DNA from: Planosporangium flavigriseum
Lineage (GTDB): Bacteria > Actinomycetota > Actinomycetes > Mycobacteriales > Micromonosporaceae
Direction of reading: 5' to 3'
Assembly (NCBI RefSeq): GCF_011947225.1
Contig: NZ_JAATVW010000029.1
Location: 1-45,562, forward strand
Length of the DNA: 45,562 bases
This document shows, piece after piece, positions 1-9,559 of this stretch. The position numbers were made by a program, and so were the translations under genes. Within the stretch, counting starts at the first letter, position 1. Every line of letters begins with the position of its first letter. The notes under the pieces are model-generated. The model did no database searches, was not told where the DNA came from, and saw only the letters and a list, made by a program, of their open reading frames with translations.

Positions 1-72
1 GCACGGTCACCACGCTCGGCACGGTCACCACGCTCGGCACGGTCACCACGCTCGGCACGGCCGCCGCGCTCG
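1..72 (-). repeat. 18-bp in-frame tandem repeat in the rho insertion
   Basis: Three identical 18-bp units occupy 1-54, followed by a diverged fourth at 55-72. On the coding strand each unit encodes the hexapeptide GDRAER. Related but less perfect units continue to about 200. The repeat is coding and in frame, so copy number could vary without breaking the gene. Confidence 0.9.
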
Positions 73-656
73 GCGCGCTCGGCCCGCTCGCCGCGGTCGG
101 CCCGCTCGCCGCGGTCGGCCCGCTCCACGCGCTCGGCCCGCTCGCCACGGTCGGCCCGCTCCACGCGCTCGGTGCTCTCGGCGCGGTCACCCCGCGTGGG
201 GCGCTCAGCGCGCTCGGTCGTCTCGGTACGGGCGCTCGCGTCGGCCCGCTCGACGTTTTCCTTGCTGGTAGCGCGCGACTCCGGCGGGCCCGCAGGCCGG
301 TTGGCGCGGCGCGGCGCGCGCACCTCGGTGTCAGCCGCCTCGTCGGCGCGCACCTCTGCTCGTACTTCGGCACGGGGGGCTTCTGCGCGAGCAGCGACCT
401 CACCGCGAACGCCGGACGTCCGCACGTCACCGCTCTGCTTTTCTTGAATGGCGGCAACCAGCTCGCTCTTGCGCATGCGCGCGATGCCGGAAATGCCGAG
501 CGACGAGGCCAGATTCTGCAGCTCAGGCAGCAGCATCGCAGACAGCCCGCTGCCGGTGCGGCGACGGCGGGGCGCGGTCGCGCGCTCAGCGCCTTCGGCC
601 ACGACCGACGAGCGGTCGCCAGAGACGTCCGACGTCACGTCGGTAGTGTCGCTCAA
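1..656 (-). CDS. rho: Transcription termination factor Rho, N-terminal part (cut by window edge)
   Basis: Rho is the hexameric RNA-dependent ATPase that ends transcription. Only the first 218 residues are in the window; the RNA-binding core and ATPase lie beyond position 1. Translation from the TTG at 656 begins MSDTTDVTSDVSGD and reaches a Rho_N helical domain at about residues 38-72 (LSAMLLPELQNLASSLGISG, then RMRKSELVAAI). A long Arg/Asp/Glu-rich insertion follows and ends in repeated GDRAER-like hexapeptides. Such insertions are known in actinobacterial Rho and bind RNA. The TTG start is supported by GGGAAGGA 5-12 nt upstream. The gene is downstream of thrB on the same strand after 276 bp, the arrangement seen in many actinobacteria. 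Identification is firm although the catalytic part is missing. Confidence 0.93.
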   Translation of the reverse strand, partial: MSDTTDVTSDVSGDRSSVVAEGAERATAPRRRRTGSGLSAMLLPELQNLASSLGISGIARMRKSELVAAIQEKQSGDVRTSGVRGEVAARAEAPRAEVRAEVRADEAADTEVRAPRRANRPAGPPESRATSKENVERADASARTETTERAERPTRGDRAESTERVERADRGERAERVERADRGERADRGERAERAERGGRAERGDRAERGDRAERGDR

Positions 657-932
657 TGGATTCCTTCCCTCGATAGGCCGGGACTGCCCGGGTCGAGATA
701 CGACGGCCGGTGCGGTCCGCGGATACACCCGTTTCGCGTAGGCGTTACGGGAGTCTTTGCAGCCGTGCGGAACCGGGCCACCAGTGCGGTCAGGCCCCGC
801 TCAACGCAGGCGATCTGTGGAAACTGCGGTTGGCTTCCGAGGCTTTAGCAAGGGGTGCCACGGGTAAATTTGGGGTACGCCGTCCCGCTCGAGATCGCCG
901 CACTTGAAGCGGCTACTAGCTCTAGAGCGTAG
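657..932. other. Intergenic region between thrB and rho (rho leader)
   Basis: This 276-bp gap on the minus strand presumably holds the rho promoter and leader. I see a 10-bp palindrome GCTCTAGAGC at 919-928, just after the thrB stop, and no convincing intrinsic terminator hairpin. No ORF here has a ribosome-binding site or a recognisable product. Confidence 0.5.
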
Positions 933-1883
933 TCAACCGGCCCAACCTGCGGCAACAGGGTCCCGCTCGGCGTGTTCAAGAGTACCCGATCTCGTGCCGA
1001 TCGTCACGGTCGCCCCCCTCGTGTCGATTTCCAGGGGCCAGACCTCCCAGCCAGGGACGTCCGGCGATGTCCAGCCGTCGGTCACGAGCGCCAGGACGGT
1101 GGGTCCGGCACCGCTGACCACAGCGGCGACGCCGTCGGCGCGCAGCCGAGCCACCAGGTCCGCGCTGGCCGGCGCTCCGCTGGCCCGGTACGGCTGGTGC
1201 AACCGGTCTTCCGTGGCGGGAAACAGCAGCTCAGGGGCCTTGGTCAGGGCGTACACGAGCAGCGCTGACCGACCGGCGTTGAACGCGGCGTCCCGGTGCG
1301 GAACGACGTCCGGCAGGGCCGCGCGGGCGACCTCGGTCAGACCGCGCTCGGTCGGCACGAACACCACCGGACGAACCGCAGGGGCCGGGTTGTCACGAAC
1401 GGCACGCGCCCCATCGCTCTGCGTCCACGCGATCGTGAAGCCGCCGAGCAGGCAGGGCGCGACGTTGTCGGGGTGCCCTTCGAGCCGGGAGGCGAGCCGG
1501 AGCACCGCCTCGTCCGACATCCGGACAACACCATCCACAACAAGCGCCCGCGCGGCGAGTATTCCCGCGACGATGGCGGCCGACGACGACCCGAGTCCGC
1601 GCGCCTGTGGGATGCGGTTGTGGCAGCGCAGTTCCAGCCCGGCCGGGTGCTCGCCCAACTCGTCGAAGACGGCCTTCATCGAGCGCACGACCAGGTGGCT
1701 CTCGTCGGTGGGCAGGTCACCGGCGCCCTCTCCGGTCACCTCCACGCTGACGCCGCCCGGGGTGACCCGGGCCATCACCTCGTCATAGTGTGCGAGCGCG
1801 AGCCCGAGCGCGTCGAAGCCGGGCCCCAGATTCGCGCTCGTCGCGGGGGTTCGAACCCATATCGGTTCGGTCAGGAACGCCAT
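933..1883 (-). CDS. thrB: Homoserine kinase
   Basis: Phosphorylates homoserine to O-phosphohomoserine with ATP, the step before threonine synthase. It is a GHMP kinase: the N-terminal TPATSANLGPGFDALGLAL and the glycine-rich ATP loop PQARGLGSSSAAIVAGI (about residues 85-100) are both present, and a C-terminal VSGAGPTVLAL matches GHMP motif 3. Length of 316 aa is normal. Start codon is uncertain: ATG at 1883 (MAFLTEPIWV) fits the family, with alternatives ATG 1892 and TTG 1901; none has a good Shine-Dalgarno. It lies 61 bp after the MFS gene, which separates it from thrC. Confidence 0.93.
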   Translation of the reverse strand: MAFLTEPIWVRTPATSANLGPGFDALGLALAHYDEVMARVTPGGVSVEVTGEGAGDLPTDESHLVVRSMKAVFDELGEHPAGLELRCHNRIPQARGLGSSSAAIVAGILAARALVVDGVVRMSDEAVLRLASRLEGHPDNVAPCLLGGFTIAWTQSDGARAVRDNPAPAVRPVVFVPTERGLTEVARAALPDVVPHRDAAFNAGRSALLVYALTKAPELLFPATEDRLHQPYRASGAPASADLVARLRADGVAAVVSGAGPTVLALVTDGWTSPDVPGWEVWPLEIDTRGATVTIGTRSGTLEHAERDPVAAGWAG

Positions 1884-1944
1884 GCCGCACATGCTAGGCA
1901 ACGACTGCGACGAGATCGGTCACCGAGGGCGTACCGGCGCGGCG

Positions 1945-3180
1945 TTACCGGGTGGTAACCGTCGACTCGACGTCCGACCCGACCCGGCGGAGGACCCTGC
2001 GGGTGAGCAGGCGCCAGCCGATGGCGTACGCGACCGTGACCGCTCCGCAGCCGGCGACCAGCACCCGCGTGTCGACGCGGTCGATGGCGACGCCGACGGC
2101 GAGCTGACTGAGAGTGATCGCCAGCGTCGTGATCATGACGTTCGTCGCGATCACCCGTCCCCGCAGCTCGTCCGGCACCTCCGCTTGCAGGGCGAAGGTC
2201 GCCATCGCCCAGTTGCCGCCGCCGCCCATGTGTGCGATCACCACGAGGGCCACGACCAGCCAGAACCAGGGCGCCACCGCCACCCCGAGGTACGCCAGTC
2301 CGTAAGCGACCATGGACACTGCCATCCCGGGCAGCAGCCACGACCGGTTGACCAGCGCCCGCCGCAGCAGCAGCGGCCCGATGACCGCGCCCAGCCCGCG
2401 GGCGGCGAACAGCACGCCGGTACCGGTCGCGCCCACCGTGAAAACGGTCGTGGCGAGCAGCGGGAACGCCGTGAGCACGCCGTTGCCCAGCCCCACCCCG
2501 GACTGGACGGTCACCAGCGAGGCGACGCGCGGCCGGGCGCGGATGTAGCGCAGCGCCTCGCCGATGGCGGTGAACGTGCGCACCGGCGGCCGTACGACGC
2601 TCACCTGCATCGGCCGGCGCACCGACCCGACCAGCAACGCGGCCGACGCCAGGCAGACCGCCGTGACGACGAAGCACGTGTACGGGCCGACGTGAGCGGC
2701 AAGCACTCCGCCCAGTGACGAGGCGACGACGGCCATCGTTCCCCACGCCGAACCGGCGACGGCATTGGCGGCGGCGAGATCCTCCGGCTCGACGAGGTTG
2801 GGCAGCGCCGCCGAGGCGGCCGGCGTGTAGAAGGCCTTCGCGACGGCGAGGGCGGCGACCGCGGCCGGCGCGACCCAGGCCGTGCCCGGTGACCGGACGA
2901 ACAGGAGCGCGAAGACCGCGACCACGCCGGCGGCGTTGGCCACCAGCATGACGCGGCGGCGATCCAGCCGGTCGGCGACCGTACCGGCGAACGGCAGCAG
3001 TACGGCCTGGATGCCGGTGTCGACGGCGAGGACCAGGCCGCCCCACAGCCCGCTGCCGGTCAGTCGCGGCAACAGCACCAGCAACGGGACCATAACCAGC
3101 CAGTCGCCGCCGAACATGACCAGTTCGGCGGCGACCAGGCGACGGAAGTCGCGGTTACGGCGGAGTACAGCGAAGATCAA
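1945..3180 (-). CDS. MFS transporter (MFS_3/EntS-like), inserted in the threonine operon
   Basis: A 411-aa major facilitator with about twelve hydrophobic segments. The loop [14 protein letters not shown] (about residues 65-78) is the MFS motif-A equivalent between helices 2 and 3. The sequence resembles the MFS_3 exporters used for siderophores, macrolides and other small molecules; the substrate cannot be read from sequence. Its TTG start at 3180 shares four bases with the thrC stop (TTGA), so it is probably translated by coupling to thrC. In the usual actinobacterial order thrC is followed directly by thrB, so this gene looks like an insertion. Export of threonine, homoserine or an analogue is a guess from position only. 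Confidence 0.85.
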   Translation of the reverse strand: MIFAVLRRNRDFRRLVAAELVMFGGDWLVMVPLLVLLPRLTGSGLWGGLVLAVDTGIQAVLLPFAGTVADRLDRRRVMLVANAAGVVAVFALLFVRSPGTAWVAPAAVAALAVAKAFYTPAASAALPNLVEPEDLAAANAVAGSAWGTMAVVASSLGGVLAAHVGPYTCFVVTAVCLASAALLVGSVRRPMQVSVVRPPVRTFTAIGEALRYIRARPRVASLVTVQSGVGLGNGVLTAFPLLATTVFTVGATGTGVLFAARGLGAVIGPLLLRRALVNRSWLLPGMAVSMVAYGLAYLGVAVAPWFWLVVALVVIAHMGGGGNWAMATFALQAEVPDELRGRVIATNVMITTLAITLSQLAVGVAIDRVDTRVLVAGCGAVTVAYAIGWRLLTRRVLRRVGSDVESTVTTR

Positions 3181-4232
3181 GCCAGGCCAAGCTCCCGGGC
3201 GGCCGCGAGCGCGTCAGCCGGAATCGTGGTCGGCTTAGGCGCGGTGGAGATCGCCCAGTCGGGGTCCTTGAGGCCGTGTCCGGTGACGGTGCAGACGATC
3301 GTGGAGCCGGCCGGCACGAGACCGGCCTCGGCCGACTGCAGCAGTCCGGCGACGCTCGCCGCGCTGCCCAGTTCGACGAAGACGCCGACCTTGCGGGCCA
3401 GCAGCCGGTACGCGTTGAGGATGTCCCGGTCGCTGACGGCATGGATGAGGCCACCCGACTGGTCCCGCGCGTCGACCGCCTTGGTCCACGACGCCGGGTT
3501 GCCGATCCGGATCGCGGTGGCGATCGTCGACGGCTCGCGTACCACCTGGCCGTTCACGATCGGCGCCGCACCGGAGGCCTGGAAGCCGTACATCTTCGGC
3601 TTGCGGGTCGACTCCCCCGCGTCGAACGCCTCGTTGTAGCCCATCCAGTACGCGGTGATGTTGCCCGCGTTGCCGACCGGCAGGCAGTGGATGTCGGGAG
3701 CGTCACCGAGCGCCTCGACGATCTCGAACGACGCCGTCTTCTGCCCGTGCAGCCGGTCCGGGTTGACGGAGTTGACCAGCGCCACCGGGTAGTCGATGGA
3801 CAGTTTCGAGGCCAGCGAAAGGCAGTCGTCGAAGTTGCCGTTGACCTGCAACAGCCGCGCACCGTGCACCAGCGCCTGCGCCAGCTTGCCCACCGCGATC
3901 TTGCCCTGCGGCACCAGGACGGCGCAGGTCAGGCCGGCGCGGGCCGCGTACGCCGCCGCGGATGCCGACGTGTTACCGGTCGAGGCGCAGATGACGGCCT
4001 TCGCACCGGCCCCGACGGCCTTGGACACGGCCATCGTCATGCCCCGGTCCTTGAACGACCCGGTCGGGTTGGCGCCCTCGATCTTCAGGTACACGTCGCA
4101 GCCGGTCCGGTCGGACAGCTCCGGCGCCGACACGAGCGGCGTGTTGCCCTCCAACAGGGTCACCACCGGGGTGGACTCGGTTACCGGCAGGCGGTCCCGG
4201 TACTGCTCGATCAACCCACGCCACATGGCCAC
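3177..4232 (-). CDS. thrC: Threonine synthase
   Basis: Converts O-phosphohomoserine to threonine with PLP. The PLP lysine is in TGSFKDRGM (Lys61), followed by the [18 protein letters not shown] loop that binds cofactor phosphate and substrate, and LPVGNAGNI around residue 185. At 351 aa it is the short actinobacterial/Bacillus-type enzyme. I chose GTG 4232 because AGGGGGAG ends 7 nt upstream; ATG 4226 ([14 protein letters not shown]) is the alternative at a longer spacing. It starts 4 bp after the hom stop and overlaps the MFS start by 4 bp, so hom, thrC and the exporter form one coupled unit. Confidence 0.95.
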   Translation of the reverse strand: MAMWRGLIEQYRDRLPVTESTPVVTLLEGNTPLVSAPELSDRTGCDVYLKIEGANPTGSFKDRGMTMAVSKAVGAGAKAVICASTGNTSASAAAYAARAGLTCAVLVPQGKIAVGKLAQALVHGARLLQVNGNFDDCLSLASKLSIDYPVALVNSVNPDRLHGQKTASFEIVEALGDAPDIHCLPVGNAGNITAYWMGYNEAFDAGESTRKPKMYGFQASGAAPIVNGQVVREPSTIATAIRIGNPASWTKAVDARDQSGGLIHAVSDRDILNAYRLLARKVGVFVELGSAASVAGLLQSAEAGLVPAGSTIVCTVTGHGLKDPDWAISTAPKPTTIPADALAAARELGLA

Positions 4233-4236
4233 TTAC

Positions 4237-5526
4237 TTACTCCCCCTCGACGCGCAGAACGCTCGCGACAGACCGGACGATATCCAGGGACCGCAGTTCG
4301 GCGACTGTCGCGGCCAGAGCCGCGTCCTTCGCCCGGTGCGTCACGATCACCAGCACGGCCTCGTTGCCGCGCCCCGACTGGTGAACGGTGGCGATGCTCA
4401 CGCCGTGCTTCGCGAAGACCCCCGCCACCGCGGCCAGCACGCCGGCGCGGTCGGAGACGTCGAGGCTGATGTGGTAGCGGGTGGTCGCCTCACCGATCGG
4501 ACGGACGCGCAGGTCAGCGTAGGCGGACTCGCTCGCCGCCCGTACGCCGGCGAGGCGGTTGCGCGCGACGGCGACGATGTCGCCGAGCACCGCGCTCGCG
4601 GTCGGCGCGCCGCCGGCGCCGCGACCGTAGAACATCAGCTGTCCGGCCGCCTCCGCCTCGACGAAGACGGCGTTGAACGCGTCGCTGACGCTGGCCAGCG
4701 GGTGGGTCCGCGGGATCATCGCCGGGTGCACCCGCACGCTCACCGCGTCGCCGGACCGCTCCGCCAGGCACAGCAACTTGATCGTGCAGCCCATCGCCTT
4801 CGCGCTGGCGACGTCCGCCGCGCTCACCTCGGTGATGCCCTCGCGGTACACGTCCGCAGCCCGTATCCGGGTGTGGAAGGCCAGCGACGCGAGGATGGCG
4901 GCCTTCGCCGCGGCGTCGAAGCCCTCCACGTCGGCGGTGGGGTCGGCCTCGGCGTACCCGAGCGCGGTCGCCTCGTCCAGGGCCTCGGAGAACCCGGCGC
5001 CGGTGGCGTCCATCGACGACAGGATGAAGTTGGTGGTCCCGTTGACGATGCCGGTGACCCGGGTGATGCGGTCGCCGTGCAGCGACTCGCGCAGGGGCCG
5101 AAGCAGCGGGATCGCGCCGGCGACGGACGCCTCGTAGTAGAGGTCGGCGCGCCCGTCCACGGCCGCCTGGTGCAGCGTGGGGCCGTCCTCGGCGAGCAGC
5201 GCCTTGTTGGCCGTCACCACACTCTTACCCCGGTGCAACGCCTCGACCAGCCAGGTCCGCGCCGGCTCGATGCCGCCGACCACCTCGACCACGATGTCGA
5301 CGTCGTCGCGCTTGACCAGGTCCAGCGCGTCCGTCGTGAACAGGGCAGGATCGACGGGCAGGTCACCGCGGTCGCGGGCAGGCCGCCGCACGGCGATCCC
5401 GACTAACTGCAGCGGGGCACCGATACGGGCGGTCAGGTCGGCGGCCTGCTCATTCAGCAGACGTACGACATCAGCGCCCACCGTGCCGCAGCCGAGTAGC
5501 GCAACCCTGACGGGATTCATGCTCAC
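4237..5526 (-). CDS. hom: Homoserine dehydrogenase with C-terminal ACT domain
   Basis: Reduces aspartate semialdehyde to homoserine with NAD(P)H. The N-terminal Rossmann motif VALLGCGTVGADVV is at about residues 8-21. The catalytic domain holds GIVNGTTNFILSSM and the YAEADPTADVEGFDAAAK segment. The last 80 residues (YHISLDVSDRAGVLAAVAGVF and onward) are an ACT domain, the usual seat of threonine feedback inhibition. Length of 429 aa is typical. The start is GTG 5526, whose last two bases and the following A form the lysA stop (GTGA overlap); ATG 5520 is possible. Confidence 0.96.
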   Translation of the reverse strand: MSMNPVRVALLGCGTVGADVVRLLNEQAADLTARIGAPLQLVGIAVRRPARDRGDLPVDPALFTTDALDLVKRDDVDIVVEVVGGIEPARTWLVEALHRGKSVVTANKALLAEDGPTLHQAAVDGRADLYYEASVAGAIPLLRPLRESLHGDRITRVTGIVNGTTNFILSSMDATGAGFSEALDEATALGYAEADPTADVEGFDAAAKAAILASLAFHTRIRAADVYREGITEVSAADVASAKAMGCTIKLLCLAERSGDAVSVRVHPAMIPRTHPLASVSDAFNAVFVEAEAAGQLMFYGRGAGGAPTASAVLGDIVAVARNRLAGVRAASESAYADLRVRPIGEATTRYHISLDVSDRAGVLAAVAGVFAKHGVSIATVHQSGRGNEAVLVIVTHRAKDAALAATVAELRSLDIVRSVASVLRVEGE

Positions 5527-6908
5527 CCCATGTCCAACGCGAGAAGGTCATCCTCAGTCTCCCGCCGGACGATCACGCGGGTGGCGCCTTCGGTGACAGC
5601 CACCACGGACGGCCGCGGCACGTGGTTGTAGTTGCTGGCCATGCTGCGGCAGTACGCCCCCGTGCCGGGCACGGCGAGAAGATCTCCTGGCCGCACGTCA
5701 GCGGGCAGGAATTCATCCTTCACGACGATATCCCCGGCCTCGCAATGTTTTCCCACGACACGGGCGAGCATCGGTGTGGCATTTGATGCACGGTTGGCGA
5801 CTGTGGCCGAATACGACGCGTCGTACAGCGCCGTACGGATGTTGTCACTCATGCCGCCGTCGACACTGACATAGCTGCGGATTCCGTCGACGTCCTTGAC
5901 CGTGCCCACCTCGTACAGCGTGAACATCGCCGGACCGACGATCGCCCGGCCGGGCTCGATCGACACCTGCGGGACGGCCAGCCCAGCCAGATTGCACTCG
6001 TCCTCGACGATCTTGCGGAGACGCTTGGCCAGGTCGCCCGGCTCTGCCGGGTCGTCCTGGGAGGTGTACGCGATACCGAAGCCGCCGCCGAGGTCGAGTT
6101 CGGGTAGCTCGACGCCGCGCGCGTCGCGGATCCGCGCCTGGAGTTCGACCACCCGCCGGGCCGAGACCTCGAACCCGCCGGTGTCGAAGATCTGCGAGCC
6201 GATGTGCGAGTGCAGTCCACGCAGCTCGAGCGCGTCCTCGTCGATGATCTTGAGTGCGGCGGCGAGCGCCGCCCCACCGGCGAGCGAGAAGCCGAACTTC
6301 TGGTCCTCGTGGGCCGTAGCGATGAACTCGTGGGTGTGCGCCTCGACGCCGACGGTCACCCGGATCAGCACGCTCGGGCGGACCCCGCGCTCCCGCGCGA
6401 TCGCCGTCAGCCGCTCGATCTCGTCGAACGAGTCGACGATGATCCGGCCGACACCGGCTTCGACCGCCCGGGTCAGCTCGGCGACCGACTTGTTGTTGCC
6501 GTGGAAGCCGAGCCGCTCCGGCGGGAATCCTGCAGCGAGGGCCACTGCCAGCTCGCCGCCGGAGCACACGTCGAGGAAGAGCCCCTCCTCGGCGACGATC
6601 CGCACGATTGCCTTGCAGATGAACGCCTTGCCCGCGTAATAAACGTCACAGTCGGAGAACGCAGCCGCGAACTCCCGGCAGCGGGCCCGAAAGTCGGCCT
6701 CGTCGAGCACGTACACCGGAGTGCCGTGCTGGCGCGCGATCTCGCGCACGTCGACGCCGCCAACGGTCAGGGCGCCGGAGTCCGCGCGGGTCACCGTCCG
6801 CGGCCACAACTGCGGGAGGAGGGCGTTGACGTCTTCGGGGGGACGCAGCCAGCTCGGCCCGCGGTGGCCGAGATCGGCGTGGAGCGCCCCCGCCTCGTGT
6901 GCTCGCAT
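5523..6908 (-). CDS. lysA: Diaminopimelate decarboxylase
   Basis: Decarboxylates meso-diaminopimelate to lysine, with PLP. Fold type III barrel: the PLP lysine is in VYYAGKAFICKAIVRI (about residue 93), followed by FHGNNKS, the HSHIGSQIFD loop, the ELDLGGGFG phosphate site and EPGRAIVGPA. The active-site cysteine region reads HCEAGDIV, where most homologues have CESGD; the cysteine itself is kept. The C-terminal GAYCRSMASNYN is standard. ATG 6908 lies 7 bp after the argS stop and has only a weak ribosome-binding site. The 4-bp overlap with hom ties lysine and threonine branches together. Confidence 0.96.
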   Translation of the reverse strand: MRAHEAGALHADLGHRGPSWLRPPEDVNALLPQLWPRTVTRADSGALTVGGVDVREIARQHGTPVYVLDEADFRARCREFAAAFSDCDVYYAGKAFICKAIVRIVAEEGLFLDVCSGGELAVALAAGFPPERLGFHGNNKSVAELTRAVEAGVGRIIVDSFDEIERLTAIARERGVRPSVLIRVTVGVEAHTHEFIATAHEDQKFGFSLAGGAALAAALKIIDEDALELRGLHSHIGSQIFDTGGFEVSARRVVELQARIRDARGVELPELDLGGGFGIAYTSQDDPAEPGDLAKRLRKIVEDECNLAGLAVPQVSIEPGRAIVGPAMFTLYEVGTVKDVDGIRSYVSVDGGMSDNIRTALYDASYSATVANRASNATPMLARVVGKHCEAGDIVVKDEFLPADVRPGDLLAVPGTGAYCRSMASNYNHVPRPSVVAVTEGATRVIVRRETEDDLLALDMG

Positions 6909-6915
6909 CAGTTGT

Positions 6916-8568
6916 CTACATCCGTTCCGGAGCGGAGACGCCCAGCAGGTCGAGTCCGTTGGCGAAGACGGTCCGGGCGGCCTCGACCAGCCACAGCCGG
7001 GCCCTGGTCAGATCGGTGGCCTCCTCGTCACCCTGAGGCAGAACGCGGCAGGCGTCGTAGAACCTGTGGTACGCGGTCGCCAGCTCCTCAAGGTAACGCG
7101 CCACCCGGTGCGGTTCACGCAGCTCAGCGGCGCTGGCCACGATCTCGGGGAACTCGCCCAGCGCCTTGAGCAGGTCGTTCTCCTTCTCGTGGCTGAGCAG
7201 GCCCGGATCGAAGTCGTCGCCCCGCGTGACGCCCAGCTCGGCGGCGTTGCGCAGCAGGCTCGCGATCCGGGCGTGTGCGTACTGCACGTAGAAGACCGGG
7301 TTGTCGTTGCTGCGCCGGGTCCACAGGTCGAGGTCGAGGTCGATCGGCGAGTCGACCGAGAACCGCGCCAGGGCGTACCGGGCGGCGTCCACACCGATCG
7401 CCTCGACGAGGTCCTCGATGGTGACCACCGTGCCGGCGCGCTTGCTCATCCGCAGCGGCTGCCCCTCCCGCAGGAGGTTGACCAGCTGACCGATCAGGAT
7501 CTCCAGGTTGCGCTTGGGATCGTCACCGAAGCAGGCCGACATGGCCTTCATCCGGCCGATGTAGCCGTGGTGGTCGGCGCCGAGCATGATCACAACCCGC
7601 TCGAAGCCGCGCTCCCGCTTGTCCAGGTAGTACGCGCAGTCGGCGGCGAAGTACGTCCACTCGCCGTTGGACTTACGCAGCACCCGGTCCTTGTCGTCGC
7701 CGAAGTCGGTGGTGCGCAGCCAGGTCGCGCCCTCGGCGTCGTACACGTGGCCCTGCTCGCGCAGCCGGGCCAGCGCGGCGTCCAGCTTGCCCTGGTCGTG
7801 CAGGTCCTTCTCGTTGAAGTACCGGTCGAAGTGAACGCCGAACTGAGCCAGCGACTCCTTGATCTCGTCGAACATCAGCGCGATGCCCTCGACCCGGAAG
7901 ATCTCCTTGGGGTCGGGCGCGCTCAGCGCGTCGGGCCGCTTGGCCAGCACCGCGTTGGCGATGTCGGTGATGTACCCACCGCCGTAGCCGTCCTCGGGCG
8001 TCGGCTCGCCCTTCGCGGCGGCCAGCAGCGAGTTGGCGAACCGGTCGATCTGCGAGCCGGCGTCGTTGAAGTAGTACTCGGTGCCCACCTGCGCCCCGAC
8101 CGCGCGCAGCAGCCGGCCCAGCGCGTCACCGACGGCCGCCCAGCGCACGCCGCCGATGTGCAGCGGACCGGTCGGGTTCGCCGACACGAACTCCAGATTG
8201 ATCGACTCGCCGGCCAGGGCGGCGCTCCGCCCGTACTCGCGGCCGGCCTCGACCACGACGCGGGCCAGGCGGCCAGCGGCCGCCGGGTCGAGCCGGACAT
8301 TGAGGAAGCCCGGACCGGCGACCTCGACGGCCTTGACGCCGTCGACGGTCTCCAGCCGGCCGGCGATCGCCGTGGCGAGCTCCCGGGGGTTTGCCCCGAC
8401 CTTCTTCGCGACCTGCAGCGCCACTGTGGAGGCATAGTCACCGTGCTCGGGATTGCGCGGTCGCTCGACGCCGATCGAGTGCGGAAGAACGGACGTGTCG
8501 AGGCCTCGCTCGGTCAATACAGCACGGGTGGAGTCGAGGATTGCGGCAGCAAGGTCGGCGGGAGTCAC
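6916..8568 (-). CDS. argS: Arginyl-tRNA synthetase
   Basis: Class I synthetase that charges tRNA-Arg. The HIGH motif is in [14 protein letters not shown] (about residues 125-138) and the KMSKS loop is [15 protein letters not shown] (about 375-390). The C-terminal anticodon-binding DALR domain runs to the end ([23 protein letters not shown], then [13 protein letters not shown]). Length of 550 aa is normal. The GTG at 8568 has no Shine-Dalgarno, but TAGCAT (TANNNT type) ends 6 nt before it, so the transcript may be leaderless. It is the first gene of the lysA-hom-thrC cluster; the tRNA-Arg at 10622 is nearby. Confidence 0.96.
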   Translation of the reverse strand: MTPADLAAAILDSTRAVLTERGLDTSVLPHSIGVERPRNPEHGDYASTVALQVAKKVGANPRELATAIAGRLETVDGVKAVEVAGPGFLNVRLDPAAAGRLARVVVEAGREYGRSAALAGESINLEFVSANPTGPLHIGGVRWAAVGDALGRLLRAVGAQVGTEYYFNDAGSQIDRFANSLLAAAKGEPTPEDGYGGGYITDIANAVLAKRPDALSAPDPKEIFRVEGIALMFDEIKESLAQFGVHFDRYFNEKDLHDQGKLDAALARLREQGHVYDAEGATWLRTTDFGDDKDRVLRKSNGEWTYFAADCAYYLDKRERGFERVVIMLGADHHGYIGRMKAMSACFGDDPKRNLEILIGQLVNLLREGQPLRMSKRAGTVVTIEDLVEAIGVDAARYALARFSVDSPIDLDLDLWTRRSNDNPVFYVQYAHARIASLLRNAAELGVTRGDDFDPGLLSHEKENDLLKALGEFPEIVASAAELREPHRVARYLEELATAYHRFYDACRVLPQGDEEATDLTRARLWLVEAARTVFANGLDLLGVSAPERM

Positions 8569-8574
8569 TGAGCA

Positions 8575-8580
8575 ATGCTA
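8575..8580 (-). promoter_or_regulatory. Candidate -10 element of a leaderless argS transcript
   Basis: On the minus strand TAGCAT lies exactly 6 nt before the argS GTG, the spacing expected when transcription begins at the start codon. No Shine-Dalgarno is visible and no good -35 was found, so this remains a candidate. Confidence 0.4.
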
Positions 8581-8689
8581 TCGGGGGTAGACTGCCTGAC
8601 CTGGCGGCGGCCCAAGATACTGGTCACAATTCGGGACGCTGTCATGCCCCGGGACCGATATCCCAGATCACCCGACGTGACGAGGCCCC

Positions 8690-9559
8690 ATGAGCATGAG
8701 TACACAGCACGGCGGTGGCGGAACGCGCCGGCCGGCGAGCACGAAGCCCGGCGGCAAGCCCAAGGACGCCCCGGTCGACAAGCCCGGGTCGGCGGCCAAG
8801 AGCGCCAGTGCCGGCGCCGGCAAGAAGGGCGCTCGGCCCACCGCCGGGGGCGGCAAGGGCCGCAAGCCGATCACCCCGGTAAAGGTCAGCCAGGGTCGCA
8901 ACTGGGGACCGATCGTGACATTCGCCGTGGTCGGCGCGATCGCGCTGGGCATCATCGGCTTCGGCGGCTACCAGGTCTACGTCAACGGCATGACCTGGGA
9001 AGATCGCGCGGCGAAGATCTCCGGGATCACGAACTTCCGCAAGTCGGACGCCAAGATGCTCGTGTCCGACCACGTGACCGGCCCGGTCAAGTACTCGGTC
9101 CTGCCGCCGGTCGGCGGCGCGCACAACATCAACTGGCAGCGCTGCCTCGGCGACGTCTACGACGCCCCGATCGCGAACGAGCACGCCGTCCACAGCCTGG
9201 AGCACGGCGCGGTCTGGATCACGTACCGTCCCGGCCTCGCCCAGGGCGAGATCGACAAGCTGGCCAGCAAGGTCAAGGGCCACGACTTCACGCTGATGAG
9301 CCCGTTCCCCGGGCTGGACAAGCCGATCTCGGTGCAGACCTGGGGATACCAGCTCAAGGTCGACAAGGCCGATGACCCGCGCATCGACGACTTCATCAAG
9401 GCCCTGCGCGAAGTCTCCGCGAAGGAGCCCGGCGCGACCTGCTCCGCCGGCGCCTACATCACCGAGACCGGCACGACGCCGCACGACCTGCAGCCCCCGG
9501 CCAACTCGAACGGCGGCATGCCCGCCCTTCCCGGCGGCACTCCGGGCGGCACCGGCTGA
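8690..9559 (+). CDS. DUF3105 membrane-anchored extracytoplasmic protein
   Basis: 289 aa. Residues 1-75 are a basic Gly/Lys/Pro/Ala-rich cytoplasmic tail, followed by one transmembrane helix (IVTFAVVGAIALGIIGFGGYQVYV). The outer domain carries the DUF3105 signature: LPPVGGAHNINWQRC, then ANEHAVHSLEHGAVWITYRP. The conserved His residues in HNINW and HSLEHG suggest a metal or redox site; function is unknown in the family. The tail ends in a Gly/Pro-rich stretch. ATG 8690 follows GAGG by 4 nt. Its stop overlaps the DUF305 start (TGATG), so the two are coupled and probably act together outside the membrane. Confidence 0.88.
   Translation: MSMSTQHGGGGTRRPASTKPGGKPKDAPVDKPGSAAKSASAGAGKKGARPTAGGGKGRKPITPVKVSQGRNWGPIVTFAVVGAIALGIIGFGGYQVYVNGMTWEDRAAKISGITNFRKSDAKMLVSDHVTGPVKYSVLPPVGGAHNINWQRCLGDVYDAPIANEHAVHSLEHGAVWITYRPGLAQGEIDKLASKVKGHDFTLMSPFPGLDKPISVQTWGYQLKVDKADDPRIDDFIKALREVSAKEPGATCSAGAYITETGTTPHDLQPPANSNGGMPALPGGTPGGTG

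Noticed and set aside
1-72. CRISPR-like array at the window start
   Set aside because: Units are contiguous, without spacers, and code in frame for the Rho insertion.
6721-8571. 616-aa plus-strand open frame opposite argS
   Set aside because: Antisense to a clear argS with all motifs. The product is Arg/Gly/Val-rich low complexity, as expected from the mirror frame of GC-rich coding DNA.
5500-8690. Lysine riboswitch or T-box upstream of the argS-lysA-hom cluster
   Set aside because: The gaps are too short (7 bp or overlaps) and the 121-bp region upstream of argS shows no such structure; argS appears leaderless.
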